This document shows, one piece after another, positions 1-9,703 of a stretch of DNA of 64,000 bases (its first letter is position 1; every line of letters starts with the position of its first letter). Source of the DNA: a virus; IMG/VR virus record IMGVR_UViG_3300031951_000083, positions 1-64,000 of that record, one strand, 5' to 3'. The translations under genes were made by a program, and so were the position numbers. The notes under the pieces are model-generated. The model did no database searches and had not been told where the DNA came from. It was given only the letters and a program-made list of their open reading frames with translations.

Positions 1-3000
1 ATCTAGCCAACACTGCTCTGTTCTGAATACCATCCAAAGAGATAAGATTTCCATAGTTCTGAGGGAAATCAAAATATGAAGCAGCTCTATAAATCAACCA
101 GCTATTCACTCTATTGTCAGCATCAATATTCTGAGAATCAGAATAGATTGCTCTGAATGGATAGAATGTATAACAAGGTTTGTCCCAATCAATTGGAAGG
201 TGTGTAAATGTATTTTCTCTGTTTTGCTTAGAGAATGTTGTATTATAGTAGTAAGTGTTGTCCTGAGCAATTGACACAAAGTTTTCTTGTAACCAGTTGT
301 CAGGAATACCTGTACTCACGTGTGGCCAGAAGTCACCCTCTCTATTGTTGAAAGCTTGACGTAAGTCTAAGTTGTATGAGCTCTCACAATAGAAATTAGG
401 AATGCCATAAGCAAACAGATAGAAATATCCATCATAGAATGTTCTGTTAGGATTCTTATCTGCAGCTACAGGAGGTACAGAGTTTGGACCAGGCTCTTGA
501 CTATTTGGACAATCAAAGTTGTGTGCCTTGTATGAAATGATATTTGAAAGCACACCACCAGCACTTGTGTAATCTTTCAGAATAGAACGTGCTGAGTGCC
601 AATACTTTGGATAGGCAATGTTACCAATCTCATCATAGAATATGTCACTATCATCAGGAGCATTCACTCTATTGTCAATGAAGAATGGAAGCTTTGTCTT
701 GAAAGCAAATCTGCTGATGAATGTATCACCACCAAATACTACTTGTTCACTTGTTCCTCCTGAGCCAATTAGATATTGAAATCCAGTATCTACAGTATCG
801 TATGAGTAGATTTGTCCATACTGATTTAAGAATACATTCTTGATAGATGCGTAGTAAGAAACTACTGTAATATCTTCTTCTTTAGCAGGAGCATCACAGT
901 TACCTATGCTAGATATAGTAAATCTTGATCTATCTGTAACTCCTGTAGGAATTACGTTAGGACTTTCATTTGCAAAAGGAAGAGCTGGTTTGTTTAAATC
1001 AGTTCTCAGATAGACAGATGATTCTCTTTGGAAGTTGTTAATGTTGTATGTATCATTAACGTTCTGTACACCAGGAATCAAATATCTAGCAATGTCAAGA
1101 TTTCTCTGCTTAACACCTTGGTTATCAGGAACTCCAACACCATAGTTGTAATCAGCAACAGAGTTGAAAGAGTATGCATAATTCTTTCTTGTAATACCAT
1201 TGATATAGATGGTTAGATATGCCTGGTATGCAGCAAACATTGCTGAAGCATTAAATGGCGTAGTTTTGTTACCAAGCTCATTTGAACTATCCAACGCATC
1301 ACGTTGAGCTTCTTCTGTCAATAATTTATACTTGGCATTACCTTTCACTTCAACAAAGTGAGCCTTACCTTTACCAAACATCACACTCTCCAGCTTCAGA
1401 ACATTACCTAAGAATGGTTGTCCAAAGGATGTTTCAGGAGAATTGAACACTTGTCTATACTTCTCTGTAAAACCAGGTTGAGGAGTTTCTGCTTTACAAT
1501 CAGGACCTGTAACAATTACTGGTCCATTGATACACAAATCACCTGAACCACCAACTTTCTGAGGAGCACCTGAACCAGGAACCACATACAAAGTTAGAGT
1601 TGGTCTACTTGGCCAACCATCTACCCATCTTTCAGATGGACCCATGAATATATCATTCCATGCTACACGTGCACCTGGAGGAAATAAACCAGGACAAACT
1701 TGTACTGTCCAAAGTTCATATGTAGAAACACCAACCCCACCTGTAGCAGGAGGAAGTACAACAGGCTTACCTATAGAGCAAAGATTATATGTTCCAGTGA
1801 GTGTATACTTAATCTTAGCCTGTTTGTTAGTGTTACAATCAACATATTGCACTTCAGCAGTTGAATCAGGACCTAAAGTGTTAATAACAACTTGGTACGA
1901 TTCACAAAGCTGTGACCATGCATTATTGTTCACATTGAGAAATGGATCTGAATTCAGATCATTGTATGGATAGTTAGGATAGAAATATGTTTGCTTCTCT
2001 CTTTCATACGTGTTTACGTTTCTCAGAATACCTTTGGCAACAATAGACTTGTTTGTTCCACGATCACCACGAATAATCTTGAATCCTACAATATCATCTT
2101 TCTGTTCACGTGTAAGATTGGATGTTTCAATTAATGATGCAACTTGTTGAACATCAATACGTACACCAATTGGAAATACAGCATCATTACCCATCACCAT
2201 TCCAGCAGCTGTTGTAAACAACTTAGATTCATAAGCTGGACTAATGTTAATGTCAGGAAACTTATGATGTCTGATAGGCTGACCAGCTAAGTCACCCCAT
2301 ACACTTTCATTACAAGGATATGTCTCTATAGATTCCCAATAAGCAAATTCACCATATTGATATGGTCCCTTGTATTCAGGAGCAGGGGAATAACCAGAGG
2401 AAAATCCTGTTACAGAACCTGTATTATAGATTTTCCAATATGAGCTATAACCTATTCCTCCTGATGTGTAATCAGGTTCACCTATAAAATCAGGATTAGT
2501 ATTCGGTACATCTGGTTGTGAAAGTTCAGAATTATTTTTAACTCTACCAGGAATATGGAAACCGTCTGTTTGCTTACCGTTTCTGAGTAAGAAAACTATT
2601 TCAAAAGGATATACCTCATCTCTCAAGTAACTTCTGAGATTCGTAGCATTTAACTCATCTGCATAGTTTTCTGTTGCAGGGATTCTCCATGTTTCCCACA
2701 TCAATTCTATCTTACTAGCAATGCTCTGATAGTTGATTCTATCAATAGAAGTAAGATTGTCCCAAACCAGAACATCTTGCACATTTGTCAAATCTTGTGC
2801 AATATCATAAAAAGGAAACTTCTCAAATATATCATTGATGCTCAATCGAATCTGACTAACATTCTGGCCAGTGTACGTGATTTCCTTCTGAGGACTATCA
2901 ATATAGTATGTACCGATAAGCTCAACGGAAGTGATGGCATTTACAGTTTGTATCACTGCAAGATTGAAGTATTGATACAAACCACTATCCTCTAAGTTCT

Positions 3001-3760
3001 TGACACTCAGAACGATAGACTTACCGACTGGATAATTGAAGTTTACACTTGTAATTGCTGGGTCAGCAATAGGAGTGGGATTGGTAACTGAATAATATGA
3101 TGTATACGGATTACCTTGAGGATCACAATATTGAATAGCAAACTGATATGTACCAGCTTCCAGATTACCTGTGCTACTAACATTAACTACTTCAAGTTCT
3201 GGAATCTTGAAATTAGGCTGAAGTTTCAGTTTGTTACAATCAAGTTCCTCTGTATAATCAGGATCACAAAGAGATGTTCCAGGAGTAATTACCTTTGGAA
3301 CATTCTCAATATCCATGTATCTTCTAGGATTATATCCATCAGTCCAATAGATTTCAGTTGTACAGTTTGTAATCTTGTGTGCAATCTTATGGATGGGGTA
3401 GTTTACATTAAAATTAAGACAAGGTGCACTAGCAAGCACACGATAGACACAATCATTATTCTCCATATATCCAATCTGGCTAGCACCATCATCTGGATTT
3501 GTAATAAAGAATATGTGTTTGTTCTTCTCTTGAATAAAGTGACTACCTATAAGCACAAAGCCAGAAGGGAATGTAACGCAAAGTTCATTCCCAGGCTCAT
3601 TCTGATAGTTTACAGAATTAGCATCATAATTCTCGACAACAGCATTCAATGCATATGTCAACTTACCCTTAGGGATCTGGTTGACAGTCTGGTCCATGTT
3701 AAGACCAGTGGTAGCATTGTTATACTCTTGTCTTATGTTACCTTGTTCTTGTTCAGCCAT
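1..3760 (-). CDS. tail stabilisation protein (crAss-like Tstab), 3' end outside window
   Basis: An open frame of more than 1,250 codons runs from the ATG at 3760 to the window edge, so the C terminus is missing. Sequence seen: an N terminus beginning MAEQEQGNIRQEYN, the stretch IYWTDGYNPRRYMDIENVPK, and near the end YLFAYGIPNFYCESSYNLDLR. These resemble the large stabilisation protein of crAss-like phages, which belongs to the portal-tail assembly. It follows the tail tubular gene with a 6-base gap, as expected in that group. The family call is from memory of conserved segments. That it is a large virion protein is much surer than its exact role. Confidence 0.8.
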   Translation of the reverse strand, partial: MAEQEQGNIRQEYNNATTGLNMDQTVNQIPKGKLTYALNAVVENYDANSVNYQNEPGNELCVTFPSGFVLIGSHFIQEKNKHIFFITNPDDGASQIGYMENNDCVYRVLASAPCLNFNVNYPIHKIAHKITNCTTEIYWTDGYNPRRYMDIENVPKVITPGTSLCDPDYTEELDCNKLKLQPNFKIPELEVVNVSSTGNLEAGTYQFAIQYCDPQGNPYTSYYSVTNPTPIADPAITSVNFNYPVGKSIVLSVKNLEDSGLYQYFNLAVIQTVNAITSVELIGTYYIDSPQKEITYTGQNVSQIRLSINDIFEKFPFYDIAQDLTNVQDVLVWDNLTSIDRINYQSIASKIELMWETWRIPATENYADELNATNLRSYLRDEVYPFEIVFLLRNGKQTDGFHIPGRVKNNSELSQPDVPNTNPDFIGEPDYTSGGIGYSSYWKIYNTGSVTGFSSGYSPAPEYKGPYQYGEFAYWESIETYPCNESVWGDLAGQPIRHHKFPDINISPAYESKLFTTAAGMVMGNDAVFPIGVRIDVQQVASLIETSNLTREQKDDIVGFKIIRGDRGTNKSIVAKGILRNVNTYEREKQTYFYPNYPYNDLNSDPFLNVNNNAWSQLCESYQVVINTLGPDSTAEVQYVDCNTNKQAKIKYTLTGTYNLCSIGKPVVLPPATGGVGVSTYELWTVQVCPGLFPPGARVAWNDIFMGPSERWVDGWPSRPTLTLYVVPGSGAPQKVGGSGDLCINGPVIVTGPDCKAETPQPGFTEKYRQVFNSPETSFGQPFLGNVLKLESVMFGKGKAHFVEVKGNAKYKLLTEEAQRDALDSSNELGNKTTPFNASAMFAAYQAYLTIYINGITRKNYAYSFNSVADYNYGVGVPDNQGVKQRNLDIARYLIPGVQNVNDTYNINNFQRESSVYLRTDLNKPALPFANESPNVIPTGVTDRSRFTISSIGNCDAPAKEEDITVVSYYASIKNVFLNQYGQIYSYDTVDTGFQYLIGSGGTSEQVVFGGDTFISRFAFKTKLPFFIDNRVNAPDDSDIFYDEIGNIAYPKYWHSARSILKDYTSAGGVLSNIISYKAHNFDCPNSQEPGPNSVPPVAADKNPNRTFYDGYFYLFAYGIPNFYCESSYNLDLRQAFNNREGDFWPHVSTGIPDNWLQENFVSIAQDNTYYYNTTFSKQNRENTFTHLPIDWDKPCYTFYPFRAIYSDSQNIDADNRVNSWLIYRAASYFDFPQNYGNLISLDGIQNRAVLAR

Positions 3761-3766
3761 GTCTTA

Positions 3767-4738
3767 TTAATTATTTCTTCTCCAACCATATCTGTTAATA
3801 CGGTTAGGTAATTCGTACATATTAAATCTGTTCAAGTCATTCTTTATCCTACGCTGTTTGGCCCAAGGATCTTGCTTCTTGATTTCAATATCAGCCATGA
3901 TGAAAGCTTCTTCAGCTTGTTGTTTGTAGTAAATAAGCTTTTGCTGTAGCTGATTAAATGTCTCATCATTAGTTTGGTTCGTGAGGGTTTCCATCATCTT
4001 ATACTTGATGAATGCCTCAACATATTCTCTCACACGAAAGTTGTCTGGAATTAGCTGATTTCCTAGATTGTCATACTCAGTTGCATAGAAAATCAAGTGC
4101 ACCACTCCATTGCGGAAGTTTGTTACAAACTTATTGTCTCTGATGTCAAAGCTATCATAACCAGCAGAACCAGGTGTAAATTCACGAAGAGGAGGAGCTT
4201 CCTGATAGAATTCCCAGTTACTTGTGTAATCTACAGCACAGTTCTTTTGAGCAGATATGTTACCAGGTTTTAGTAAATATTGTCTACGATATAGTACAGG
4301 AGCTTCGTTATTAGTCTTGTACACTGTCTGGATCAACTCAGGCATACAGCTACCATCACAACCCACATTTCCACAACAAGGACTAGGAATTGCACAATCT
4401 GTTACAATTGGACTCACTTGAATAGTTGTTTCTGTTGCAGCTTGTGAGTAGAATGAATTTGCCTGTTGATATGGAAAACCATTAATTGCTGTACAAAGCC
4501 ATGCCTCACGAACAGCATAGAAGTTGTCTGGAAGTCTAGCTTCGTAATCATTGATGTACAACACTTCCTCTTGAATGACATAGGTTGCCCTGCCCAGTTT
4601 TCTTAGACACTTGTCGAGATAGGTAGGAAACATCAAATCATCTATTGCACCTGTATCGAAGTAGCTTTTAAACTCTTCCTTTACAGTTGAATAGATAATA
4701 TCAGGAGAAATGAAGTTATATTTGTAATAGTATGACAT
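3767..4738 (-). CDS. tail tubular protein, P22 gp4-like (crAss-like Ttub)
   Basis: The product is 323 aa. The N-terminal half (IIYSTVKEEFKSYFDTGAIDD, then PTYLDKCLRKLG) has the look of the gp4/T7 gp11 tail tubular or head-completion family, which forms the ring below the portal in podoviruses and crAss-like phages. A Cys-rich insert (residues about 110-135, CCGNVGCDG) may bind metal, and a basic tail rich in Arg and Asn ends the protein. It lies between an IHF-like gene and the stabilisation gene, the usual crAss-like order. Family assignment is by eye. Confidence 0.75.
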   Translation of the reverse strand: MSYYYKYNFISPDIIYSTVKEEFKSYFDTGAIDDLMFPTYLDKCLRKLGRATYVIQEEVLYINDYEARLPDNFYAVREAWLCTAINGFPYQQANSFYSQAATETTIQVSPIVTDCAIPSPCCGNVGCDGSCMPELIQTVYKTNNEAPVLYRRQYLLKPGNISAQKNCAVDYTSNWEFYQEAPPLREFTPGSAGYDSFDIRDNKFVTNFRNGVVHLIFYATEYDNLGNQLIPDNFRVREYVEAFIKYKMMETLTNQTNDETFNQLQQKLIYYKQQAEEAFIMADIEIKKQDPWAKQRRIKNDLNRFNMYELPNRINRYGWRRNN

Positions 4739-4743
4739 CTATT

Positions 4744-5220
4744 TTAAATTTTCCATGTGTGATAAATGTGTTGATATTTATCGCTGGCTTTTAGATAATG
4801 AGATAGTAGTCTAGAAGTGTTTCTGGATGGTTTGAAATACCACAATTGCGAGAACTTGAGCCTTGCAGTTTCTTTAAACCACATCCATCCAAAGAAATGA
4901 CCTTCTGTATGGAAGTTGAAGTTGTAGATGCGTTTACCTTTCTCTTTTGTCTTTTTCCAGTCAATAGGAAGATTGATAAACTCTTTACCATCCACACCTT
5001 TTATTTTTCTACGCTTCTTCTTATTAATGGAGAAGTCACCAAATCCATATGGAAGCTTTGCTCTTTCACCTGTCTCAAGGATGTATTCTTTGAAAGACTC
5101 GTTGAAAGTGTAAATAATGTTTCTCCACTCGTCAAAGCTCAGCTTTATTGAGGGATTCTTTTTACAAAAGTTATTGTAGTTTTCTTTACTTGCGCTTCGC
5201 CAATCTATCTTCACTCTCAT
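4744..5220 (-). CDS. virion-cluster protein with IHF/HU-like features
   Basis: The product is 158 aa and basic. Around residues 45-70 it reads YILETGERAKLPYGFGDFSI followed by KKKRRK, which resembles the beta-arm region of the IHF/HU-like proteins found at this place in crAss-like phages, between the gene 77-like and tubular genes. The C-terminal half is aromatic and basic (HFFGWMWFKETARL). It shares one base with the upstream gene stop and sits 5 bases before the tubular gene. It may bind DNA or RNA in the virion. Moderate confidence in the family, low in the role. Confidence 0.55.
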   Translation of the reverse strand: MRVKIDWRSASKENYNNFCKKNPSIKLSFDEWRNIIYTFNESFKEYILETGERAKLPYGFGDFSINKKKRRKIKGVDGKEFINLPIDWKKTKEKGKRIYNFNFHTEGHFFGWMWFKETARLKFSQLWYFKPSRNTSRLLSHYLKASDKYQHIYHTWKI

Positions 5221-5945
5221 TATCTCAAGTTTGGAGCATTAGGTGCTTGACCATCAACTCCATCACTTGTAATATCTGTCTTGATATTGAAGTATGTAGA
5301 CAGAAGTTTCTGTGACGTTAATTCCAAAACCTGCTTTTCCAAATACCCAGGAACAGGAGACTCCTTATCCAGAGGATTTTTGCAAAGCTCATCTACTGTA
5401 TACTCTTTTCCACAACCGCACTCAGGATACATGATGTCATTAGGAACATCTTCTTCAAATAATGCAACTAGTCTAATTGCTTTCAGAAGAGGATTGTTCA
5501 CATAGAGATAGCCATTGGAAATCCAATAGTACTCTTCCTTCTTGACGATTGGGAGTTTCAGTAGGTTAATGTATCTGTTGATGGTTATTTCTTTTAACTT
5601 CTTACCCTGACCACTCATCGCATTGATTGAGTAGACACCTTGAATAACATATTGATAGTTACCTTCAGTGATGCGAGGAAGTTTAAATTTTGTTCTTGCT
5701 ACAGAACAAGGGTCTGAGTATTCACAACATTCTGAAATAGGAACTTCCACCATCTCCAAACAAGGAATGGTGGTAAAAACTGTATCAGTGGCCCACAGTT
5801 TTCTGAGGTTTGTTTCACGCTTAATTAGTAAGAAAGCGTTGTTTTTAATCTCAGACATAATAGCTCTATCTGTTATCAAACTATCAGTTGATAACAGTTT
5901 ATGCATTGATCTTACGTCTGAAATAAGTTTCCTATAAGTAGACAT
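5220..5945 (-). CDS. crAss-like structural protein (gene 77-like)
   Basis: The product is 241 aa. The N-terminal segment RKLISDVRSMHKLLSTDSLI followed by TDRAIMSEIKNN, and the later LIKRETNLRKLWATD, match a highly conserved structural protein of crAss-like phages (called gene 77 in the prototype). A CC-containing loop (SECCEYSDPCSVAR) and a second CGCG motif near residue 178 suggest metal or disulfide sites. Its start overlaps the stop of the metallophosphoesterase gene by one base. The conservation is one of the clearest signs of a crAss-like virion module. Confidence 0.78.
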   Translation of the reverse strand: MSTYRKLISDVRSMHKLLSTDSLITDRAIMSEIKNNAFLLIKRETNLRKLWATDTVFTTIPCLEMVEVPISECCEYSDPCSVARTKFKLPRITEGNYQYVIQGVYSINAMSGQGKKLKEITINRYINLLKLPIVKKEEYYWISNGYLYVNNPLLKAIRLVALFEEDVPNDIMYPECGCGKEYTVDELCKNPLDKESPVPGYLEKQVLELTSQKLLSTYFNIKTDITSDGVDGQAPNAPNLR

Positions 5946-7198
5946 TATAAATACTGTTTGAATATGTTTGTCATTCCATAGAACCTGTCAACAAGGAAAG
6001 CTGTTACTTCCCCTTTAGCACAAGTGTAGCCATTCTTTTCGTCCCAACCACTCTTTGCAGTGGAGAAAGCAGGAACTTGGTAGAACTTGATACCATTGAA
6101 ATCTTGACTCAGTTCATGATGTTTATCACCTGTGAATATATAGAAAAATTCGTGATCTGACCAACTTTCTTTAAACTCCATTGGAAATATTCCAGCAAGC
6201 TTTGCAGGTTTAATTGCATCACCATGGTTAAACATCATTGCTGTAAAACCATAACTTATATACTTCCTGTATTTTGGAGAACAATCAAATGTCAGTCTAT
6301 CAATGTTTCTGAAATATGTCTGTAACCAATTTATCAAGTGCCATCCTACATACTCATCATGATTACCAGGAACATAGACAATTTCTACTTTTCTAGAGTA
6401 GGTGAGCAACATTTCAATCATAGCCACCTCATGAGCACATATCTCTTCAAATGATTCATGATAGCTTTTGGTATTCTGTTGAGGAGTTCCTTTTGTAGTG
6501 GTTCCTGTAAACTCACTGTTAAACTCATCTGAGCCAACTATGTAGATAATTTTTTCCAAGTTGTTAGACAGTGTAGCTTGTTCAAGAATAAGTTCTATTT
6601 TATATGAAATTGTTGAAAATCTAGCAAACGTGTCATTTTCACCATTTACATCCAACTTGTTGTAATGAGGATCCTGCTTATTAATCACCAATGCAGCATC
6701 TGTATGTCCTGGTTTAAATCTTGGTAGAGAAATCTCTTTTGCTTCGGGCTTATATCTAGTCAAAAACTCCATGAAGGAGTTCTGAAACAGTTGTTCGTCT
6801 TTCTTTTTTGTTAACCAAGCTTTCACTTGGTAATATGGTTTTTCAGCATTTCCCCAGTAATTCTGGACGTATTTGCTAATTTCCCATTTCTCTGTATCAA
6901 TTTTACACTTCTGAATTAATTCATCAAGAGTCTTGATTTCTTCATCTGTGTGAAAAATAACCTCTCCCGTTCCTTTTGCAACATCTTCTGTGAAATGTTT
7001 AATGGCTATTTGCTCTAGTTCACCAATGTATGTTGCAGTTTCAGCATCTTTATTTGTATTTTCTGAAGATCTCAGTTCTTTCAGCAGAGCTTCAACCTCA
7101 TCTTCTGAAATGTTTAGCTTTTCTGCATAGAACTTTTTACTCTTCTTCCAACTCAAAAGTTGTTCAAGTTGGCGAAGAAGGGATTGATTATCAGGCAT
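5945..7198 (-). CDS. calcineurin-like metallophosphoesterase with N-terminal helical domain
   Basis: The product is 417 aa. Phosphoesterase motifs are visible in order: QDPHYNKLD (DxH-type), VGSDEFNSE (GD-type), PGNHDEYVGWH (GNHD), FNHGD and FTGDKHHE (GDxHH). These coordinate a two-metal centre as in Mre11/SbcD-type nucleases and related phosphodiesterases. The first 40 residues (FYAEKLNISEDEVEALLKEL) resemble a helix-turn-helix. It sits inside the virion gene cluster rather than with replication genes, so it may act on packaged or incoming DNA, but that is inference. A promoter-like site and TTGGTTA repeats lie just upstream. Confidence 0.75.
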   Translation of the reverse strand: MPDNQSLLRQLEQLLSWKKSKKFYAEKLNISEDEVEALLKELRSSENTNKDAETATYIGELEQIAIKHFTEDVAKGTGEVIFHTDEEIKTLDELIQKCKIDTEKWEISKYVQNYWGNAEKPYYQVKAWLTKKKDEQLFQNSFMEFLTRYKPEAKEISLPRFKPGHTDAALVINKQDPHYNKLDVNGENDTFARFSTISYKIELILEQATLSNNLEKIIYIVGSDEFNSEFTGTTTKGTPQQNTKSYHESFEEICAHEVAMIEMLLTYSRKVEIVYVPGNHDEYVGWHLINWLQTYFRNIDRLTFDCSPKYRKYISYGFTAMMFNHGDAIKPAKLAGIFPMEFKESWSDHEFFYIFTGDKHHELSQDFNGIKFYQVPAFSTAKSGWDEKNGYTCAKGEVTAFLVDRFYGMTNIFKQYL

Positions 7199-7210
7199 TT
7201 ACCGTTACAT

Positions 7211-7294
7211 TTGGTTAAAATTACAGTAAAGGTACGAAGCTTTTTTGATAATTTCCAAATTAATTTAACCACTTTGGTTATCTATTCTAACCAA
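7211..7294. promoter_or_regulatory. four copies of TTGGTTA/TAACCA around a promoter (operator candidate)
   Basis: TTGGTTA at 7211-7217, TAACCA at 7266-7271, TTGGTTA at 7274-7280 and TAACCAA at 7288-7294. The middle two form an inverted repeat with a 2-base gap. They bracket the promoter at 7227-7259, a layout suited to a repressor or activator. Confidence 0.4.
7227..7259 (-). promoter_or_regulatory. Bacteroidota-type promoter for the metallophosphoesterase / late tail operon
   Basis: Read on the minus strand: TTTG (7256-7259), a 21-base spacer, then TACCTTTA (7227-7234), 7 of 8 to the TAnnTTTG -7 consensus. The predicted start lies about 20-25 bases before the ATG at 7198. Confidence 0.55.
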
Positions 7295-7304
7295 TCTTGT
7301 TATA

Positions 7305-7370
7305 AATAAAAACTCCCAGGAGTAGAAACTCCCAGGAGTAAGCCTTGAAAACCAACAAACAAGGCTTTTA
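7305..7370 (-). terminator. compound terminator after the fibre gene
   Basis: On the minus strand an 8-bp hairpin (AAGCCTTG/CAAGGCTT, 7340-7347 with 7360-7367) is followed by two copies of the palindrome ACTCCTGGGAGT (7328-7339 and 7312-7323), the last running into a T tract. It ends transcription from the fibre genes before the next promoter. Confidence 0.75.
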
Positions 7371-7375
7371 ATATT

Positions 7376-8299
7376 TTAACAGGAAAATCCGCCAATAGAT
7401 ACAGGATCTCCTGTTACAGTGTTTACACACGCACTTGTGATAGCATCTTCACAAAGTGATGGTGATGCACCACCTACTAGTGCAGTTCCTGAATTCTGTC
7501 CAGCCAAAATAGTAACTGTTCCAAAATACAGAGTTGAGCCTGTAGAGAAAAGTTGGTATTGGAAATCAAAATCAGTGTTCTGACTTACATTTCCTCCAAG
7601 TAATGTAATTGTAAATTGAGCCTGACAGTCTGTAACGTTAACTTGTTCAATTGTGTAAGATAAACTACTTATAGAAAGAGAAGGAGCAGCTGTAGTTGTT
7701 GTAGTTGTTGTTGTAGTAATTGAACTACACAGCGGCAGGAACTGCCAGAAAGATTGTCGTATCAAGCTGGTTGAACTTGATGCAATTACACTACCGCCAG
7801 AATCTCTCAACTGTAATGTAAAGAATACCGCAGGCTGTAAACCGTTTGGCTCTTGATAGTACAATTTACCAGACGCAGGGTTGTTATCCTGAATTGACAC
7901 ACTTGCACCAGATGGTGGCGGGTCAGTCTGAACAGTGATATAAGAACCTACTGGTGCGTTTGTAGTATTGATGTTATAAACAACGCTACAGAACGCATTA
8001 TCATTACAATTGTTGTTTCTACAAAGCGGAGAACCTAACGAAATAGTTGGAAGTGCAGCAGTTGTAGTTGTAGTAGTTGTTGTTACAAGTGTAATGTCAA
8101 TATAGTTTGTACAAACTCCTGTAGATTTTACTCTAATTGTTGTACTACCATTTGGTACAAGAGCTGATGAATAACCAGCCAGAAGAGCAGATTTACTTAC
8201 TCCTGTCTCAAAAGCTGATACATATCCATCTACATTTGAGTAGAGATTAAATGGTCCTGAGTCAGTACCAGCTGTTGTTAACGTGATCAATACCGTCAT
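7376..8299 (-). CDS. fibre/appendage protein with two poly-Thr linkers
   Basis: The product is 307 aa in three domains separated by threonine tracts (about residues 73-80 and 194-202). The first domain (LTTAGTDSGPFNLYS, with a single CTNYID near its end) is a module common in uncultured Bacteroidota phage fibres. The other two are beta-rich and have paired Cys residues. No enzyme motif is seen. It follows the collar-domain fibre gene by 24 bases and is closed by a strong terminator, so it is probably an accessory fibre or decoration protein for host binding. The GTT/GTA repeats encoding the linkers could allow domain shuffling. Confidence 0.6.
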   Translation of the reverse strand: MTVLITLTTAGTDSGPFNLYSNVDGYVSAFETGVSKSALLAGYSSALVPNGSTTIRVKSTGVCTNYIDITLVTTTTTTTTAALPTISLGSPLCRNNNCNDNAFCSVVYNINTTNAPVGSYITVQTDPPPSGASVSIQDNNPASGKLYYQEPNGLQPAVFFTLQLRDSGGSVIASSSTSLIRQSFWQFLPLCSSITTTTTTTTTAAPSLSISSLSYTIEQVNVTDCQAQFTITLLGGNVSQNTDFDFQYQLFSTGSTLYFGTVTILAGQNSGTALVGGASPSLCEDAITSACVNTVTGDPVSIGGFSC

Positions 8300-8323
8300 A
8301 AATTGTTGATTTTCAGATACTTA

Positions 8324-9400
8324 TTAAGGAATATACATAATGTAGTAGCAACCGATACCAGGTTGATAGTTAGGGTGACCTAAACCACCACCAGTAGAAC
8401 TGATTGATGTTGAAACACTTATTCCTGTAACAGCATTATCCACAGAGGGATTACCTTCAGGAGATTCATTACCCATTGCAAACTTACCGCCACCAGTAAT
8501 ACCACCAGATGTATTTGATGCAACGTGACTGTGACCAGGATCTGTAACAGTTGAAGTTGCTGAGTGTGTGTGACTAGGTAACTGACCCACTGATAATACT
8601 ACACTATTAGAACCTTGAGTACCTAAGAGAGTATATGATGGATTAGTAGAAACAGCTGGGTCTACAGCTGGACTTAGTGGACCACCACCCATACCAGATG
8701 TAACACCTACAGCAACTCTACCTCTTTTATCAGGGGTTCCGTTGTTACCATTACAGAGATAGATTTTCTCCCAATCACCTAAACCTGCACCAGTGGTGTC
8801 AAACTTACCAGCAATATCACCATAGAATTCCACAACTGTGTACGGAACCATGCGATTATAGAATTTGGTACTAACACCTTGTGAGGCTAAATAAGCAGCA
8901 ATCAAATCATTAAGATCTGCTAGCTTTACATAGTTTGTGTCTACATTTAAAGCAAGTGCATCCAAGGATACTTCTAAGCCACAAATCTTGTTAATTGCAG
9001 CCTGAAGGATTTCATGTGTTCCAGAGGAAGAAGTTACATCCTCTAGACAACCTACAGTGTAGGATCCTTCTAAAGCTTCGATCTCTCCCTCTACAGCACT
9101 GAGTCTTTGATCAAGTTCACAAGTTGCTTCGATGAGAGCATTGATAATATTTACCAGCGTGATGTCTTCACACTGAACTAAGTTCTTTTCTACAATCTCA
9201 CAAATGATTGCAGGGTTGATGGTTAGTTTGATACCTGTACCATCAAGAGTTGATGTCAGAAACTCAATCAACGCTTGTTCTACATAGGAAAGAGAATCAC
9301 CATTCTTGATACCAAGAACAGGAACATCTATACCCGTATAGCGAATACATTGATCAGAAGTTATCTCTACACAACCATTATAGCAATTTGAACAGCCCAT
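8324..9400 (-). CDS. tail fibre with phage tail-collar domain
   Basis: The product is 358 aa. The N-terminal half is helical with regular Ile/Leu spacing (likely trimeric coiled coil, residues about 70-175) plus a Cys-rich start (CSNCYNGC). The C-terminal half has the tail-collar signature: DWEKIYLCNGNNGTPDKRGR, then QLPSHTHS and PDPGHSH-like His pairs, ending GCYYIMYIP. The HxH pairs in such tips commonly bind metal along the trimer axis. It lies between a small Cys-rich gene and the poly-Thr fibre, so it is probably the receptor-contacting fibre. Confidence 0.75.
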   Translation of the reverse strand: MGCSNCYNGCVEITSDQCIRYTGIDVPVLGIKNGDSLSYVEQALIEFLTSTLDGTGIKLTINPAIICEIVEKNLVQCEDITLVNIINALIEATCELDQRLSAVEGEIEALEGSYTVGCLEDVTSSSGTHEILQAAINKICGLEVSLDALALNVDTNYVKLADLNDLIAAYLASQGVSTKFYNRMVPYTVVEFYGDIAGKFDTTGAGLGDWEKIYLCNGNNGTPDKRGRVAVGVTSGMGGGPLSPAVDPAVSTNPSYTLLGTQGSNSVVLSVGQLPSHTHSATSTVTDPGHSHVASNTSGGITGGGKFAMGNESPEGNPSVDNAVTGISVSTSISSTGGGLGHPNYQPGIGCYYIMYIP

Positions 9401-9703
9401 TTATTTGAATTTTAAGAGTTTGACTCTGCTGGCGATCATGTTTACCGTGAACTCAGCATTGTAATGAGGATTACAGTATTTGTACGTAAGAATTCTTCTG
9501 TAGTTCAGAAGGTCCAACATTGTTCCACCAGGAACAGGTTGGTTGAGCATAAATACAACATTGTTGTATAGATTACCTGCCAGCTCTGCTAGTTTACAAT
9601 CAATCTCTGCAATCAGAGATGGAATGTTAGAGCATTCTGGACAGTTTGTAAGCCTGGGTGATAACATGTTTGAATAAGTTTTTTCCTTGTTTGACAGCTC
9701 CAT
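9401..9703 (-). CDS. small virion-cluster protein of unknown function
   Basis: The product is 100 aa from the ATG at 9703. An upstream non-ATG start at 9715 is less likely. It contains CPECSNIPSL near residue 20 and a helical core (IAEIDCKLAELAGNLYNNVV), then YRRILTYKYCN. It overlaps the upstream zinc-ribbon gene by 77 bases in another frame and abuts the collar fibre gene. No function recognised. The location suggests a fibre adaptor or chaperone, which is inference. Confidence 0.6.
   Translation of the reverse strand: MELSNKEKTYSNMLSPRLTNCPECSNIPSLIAEIDCKLAELAGNLYNNVVFMLNQPVPGGTMLDLLNYRRILTYKYCNPHYNAEFTVNMIASRVKLLKFK

Noticed and set aside
1028-3811. Plus-strand frames inside the stabilisation gene, including a 231-aa frame at 3116-3811
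   Set aside because: They lie opposite a long, continuous, well-patterned minus-strand protein and have no family-like motifs or leaders; they are shadow frames.
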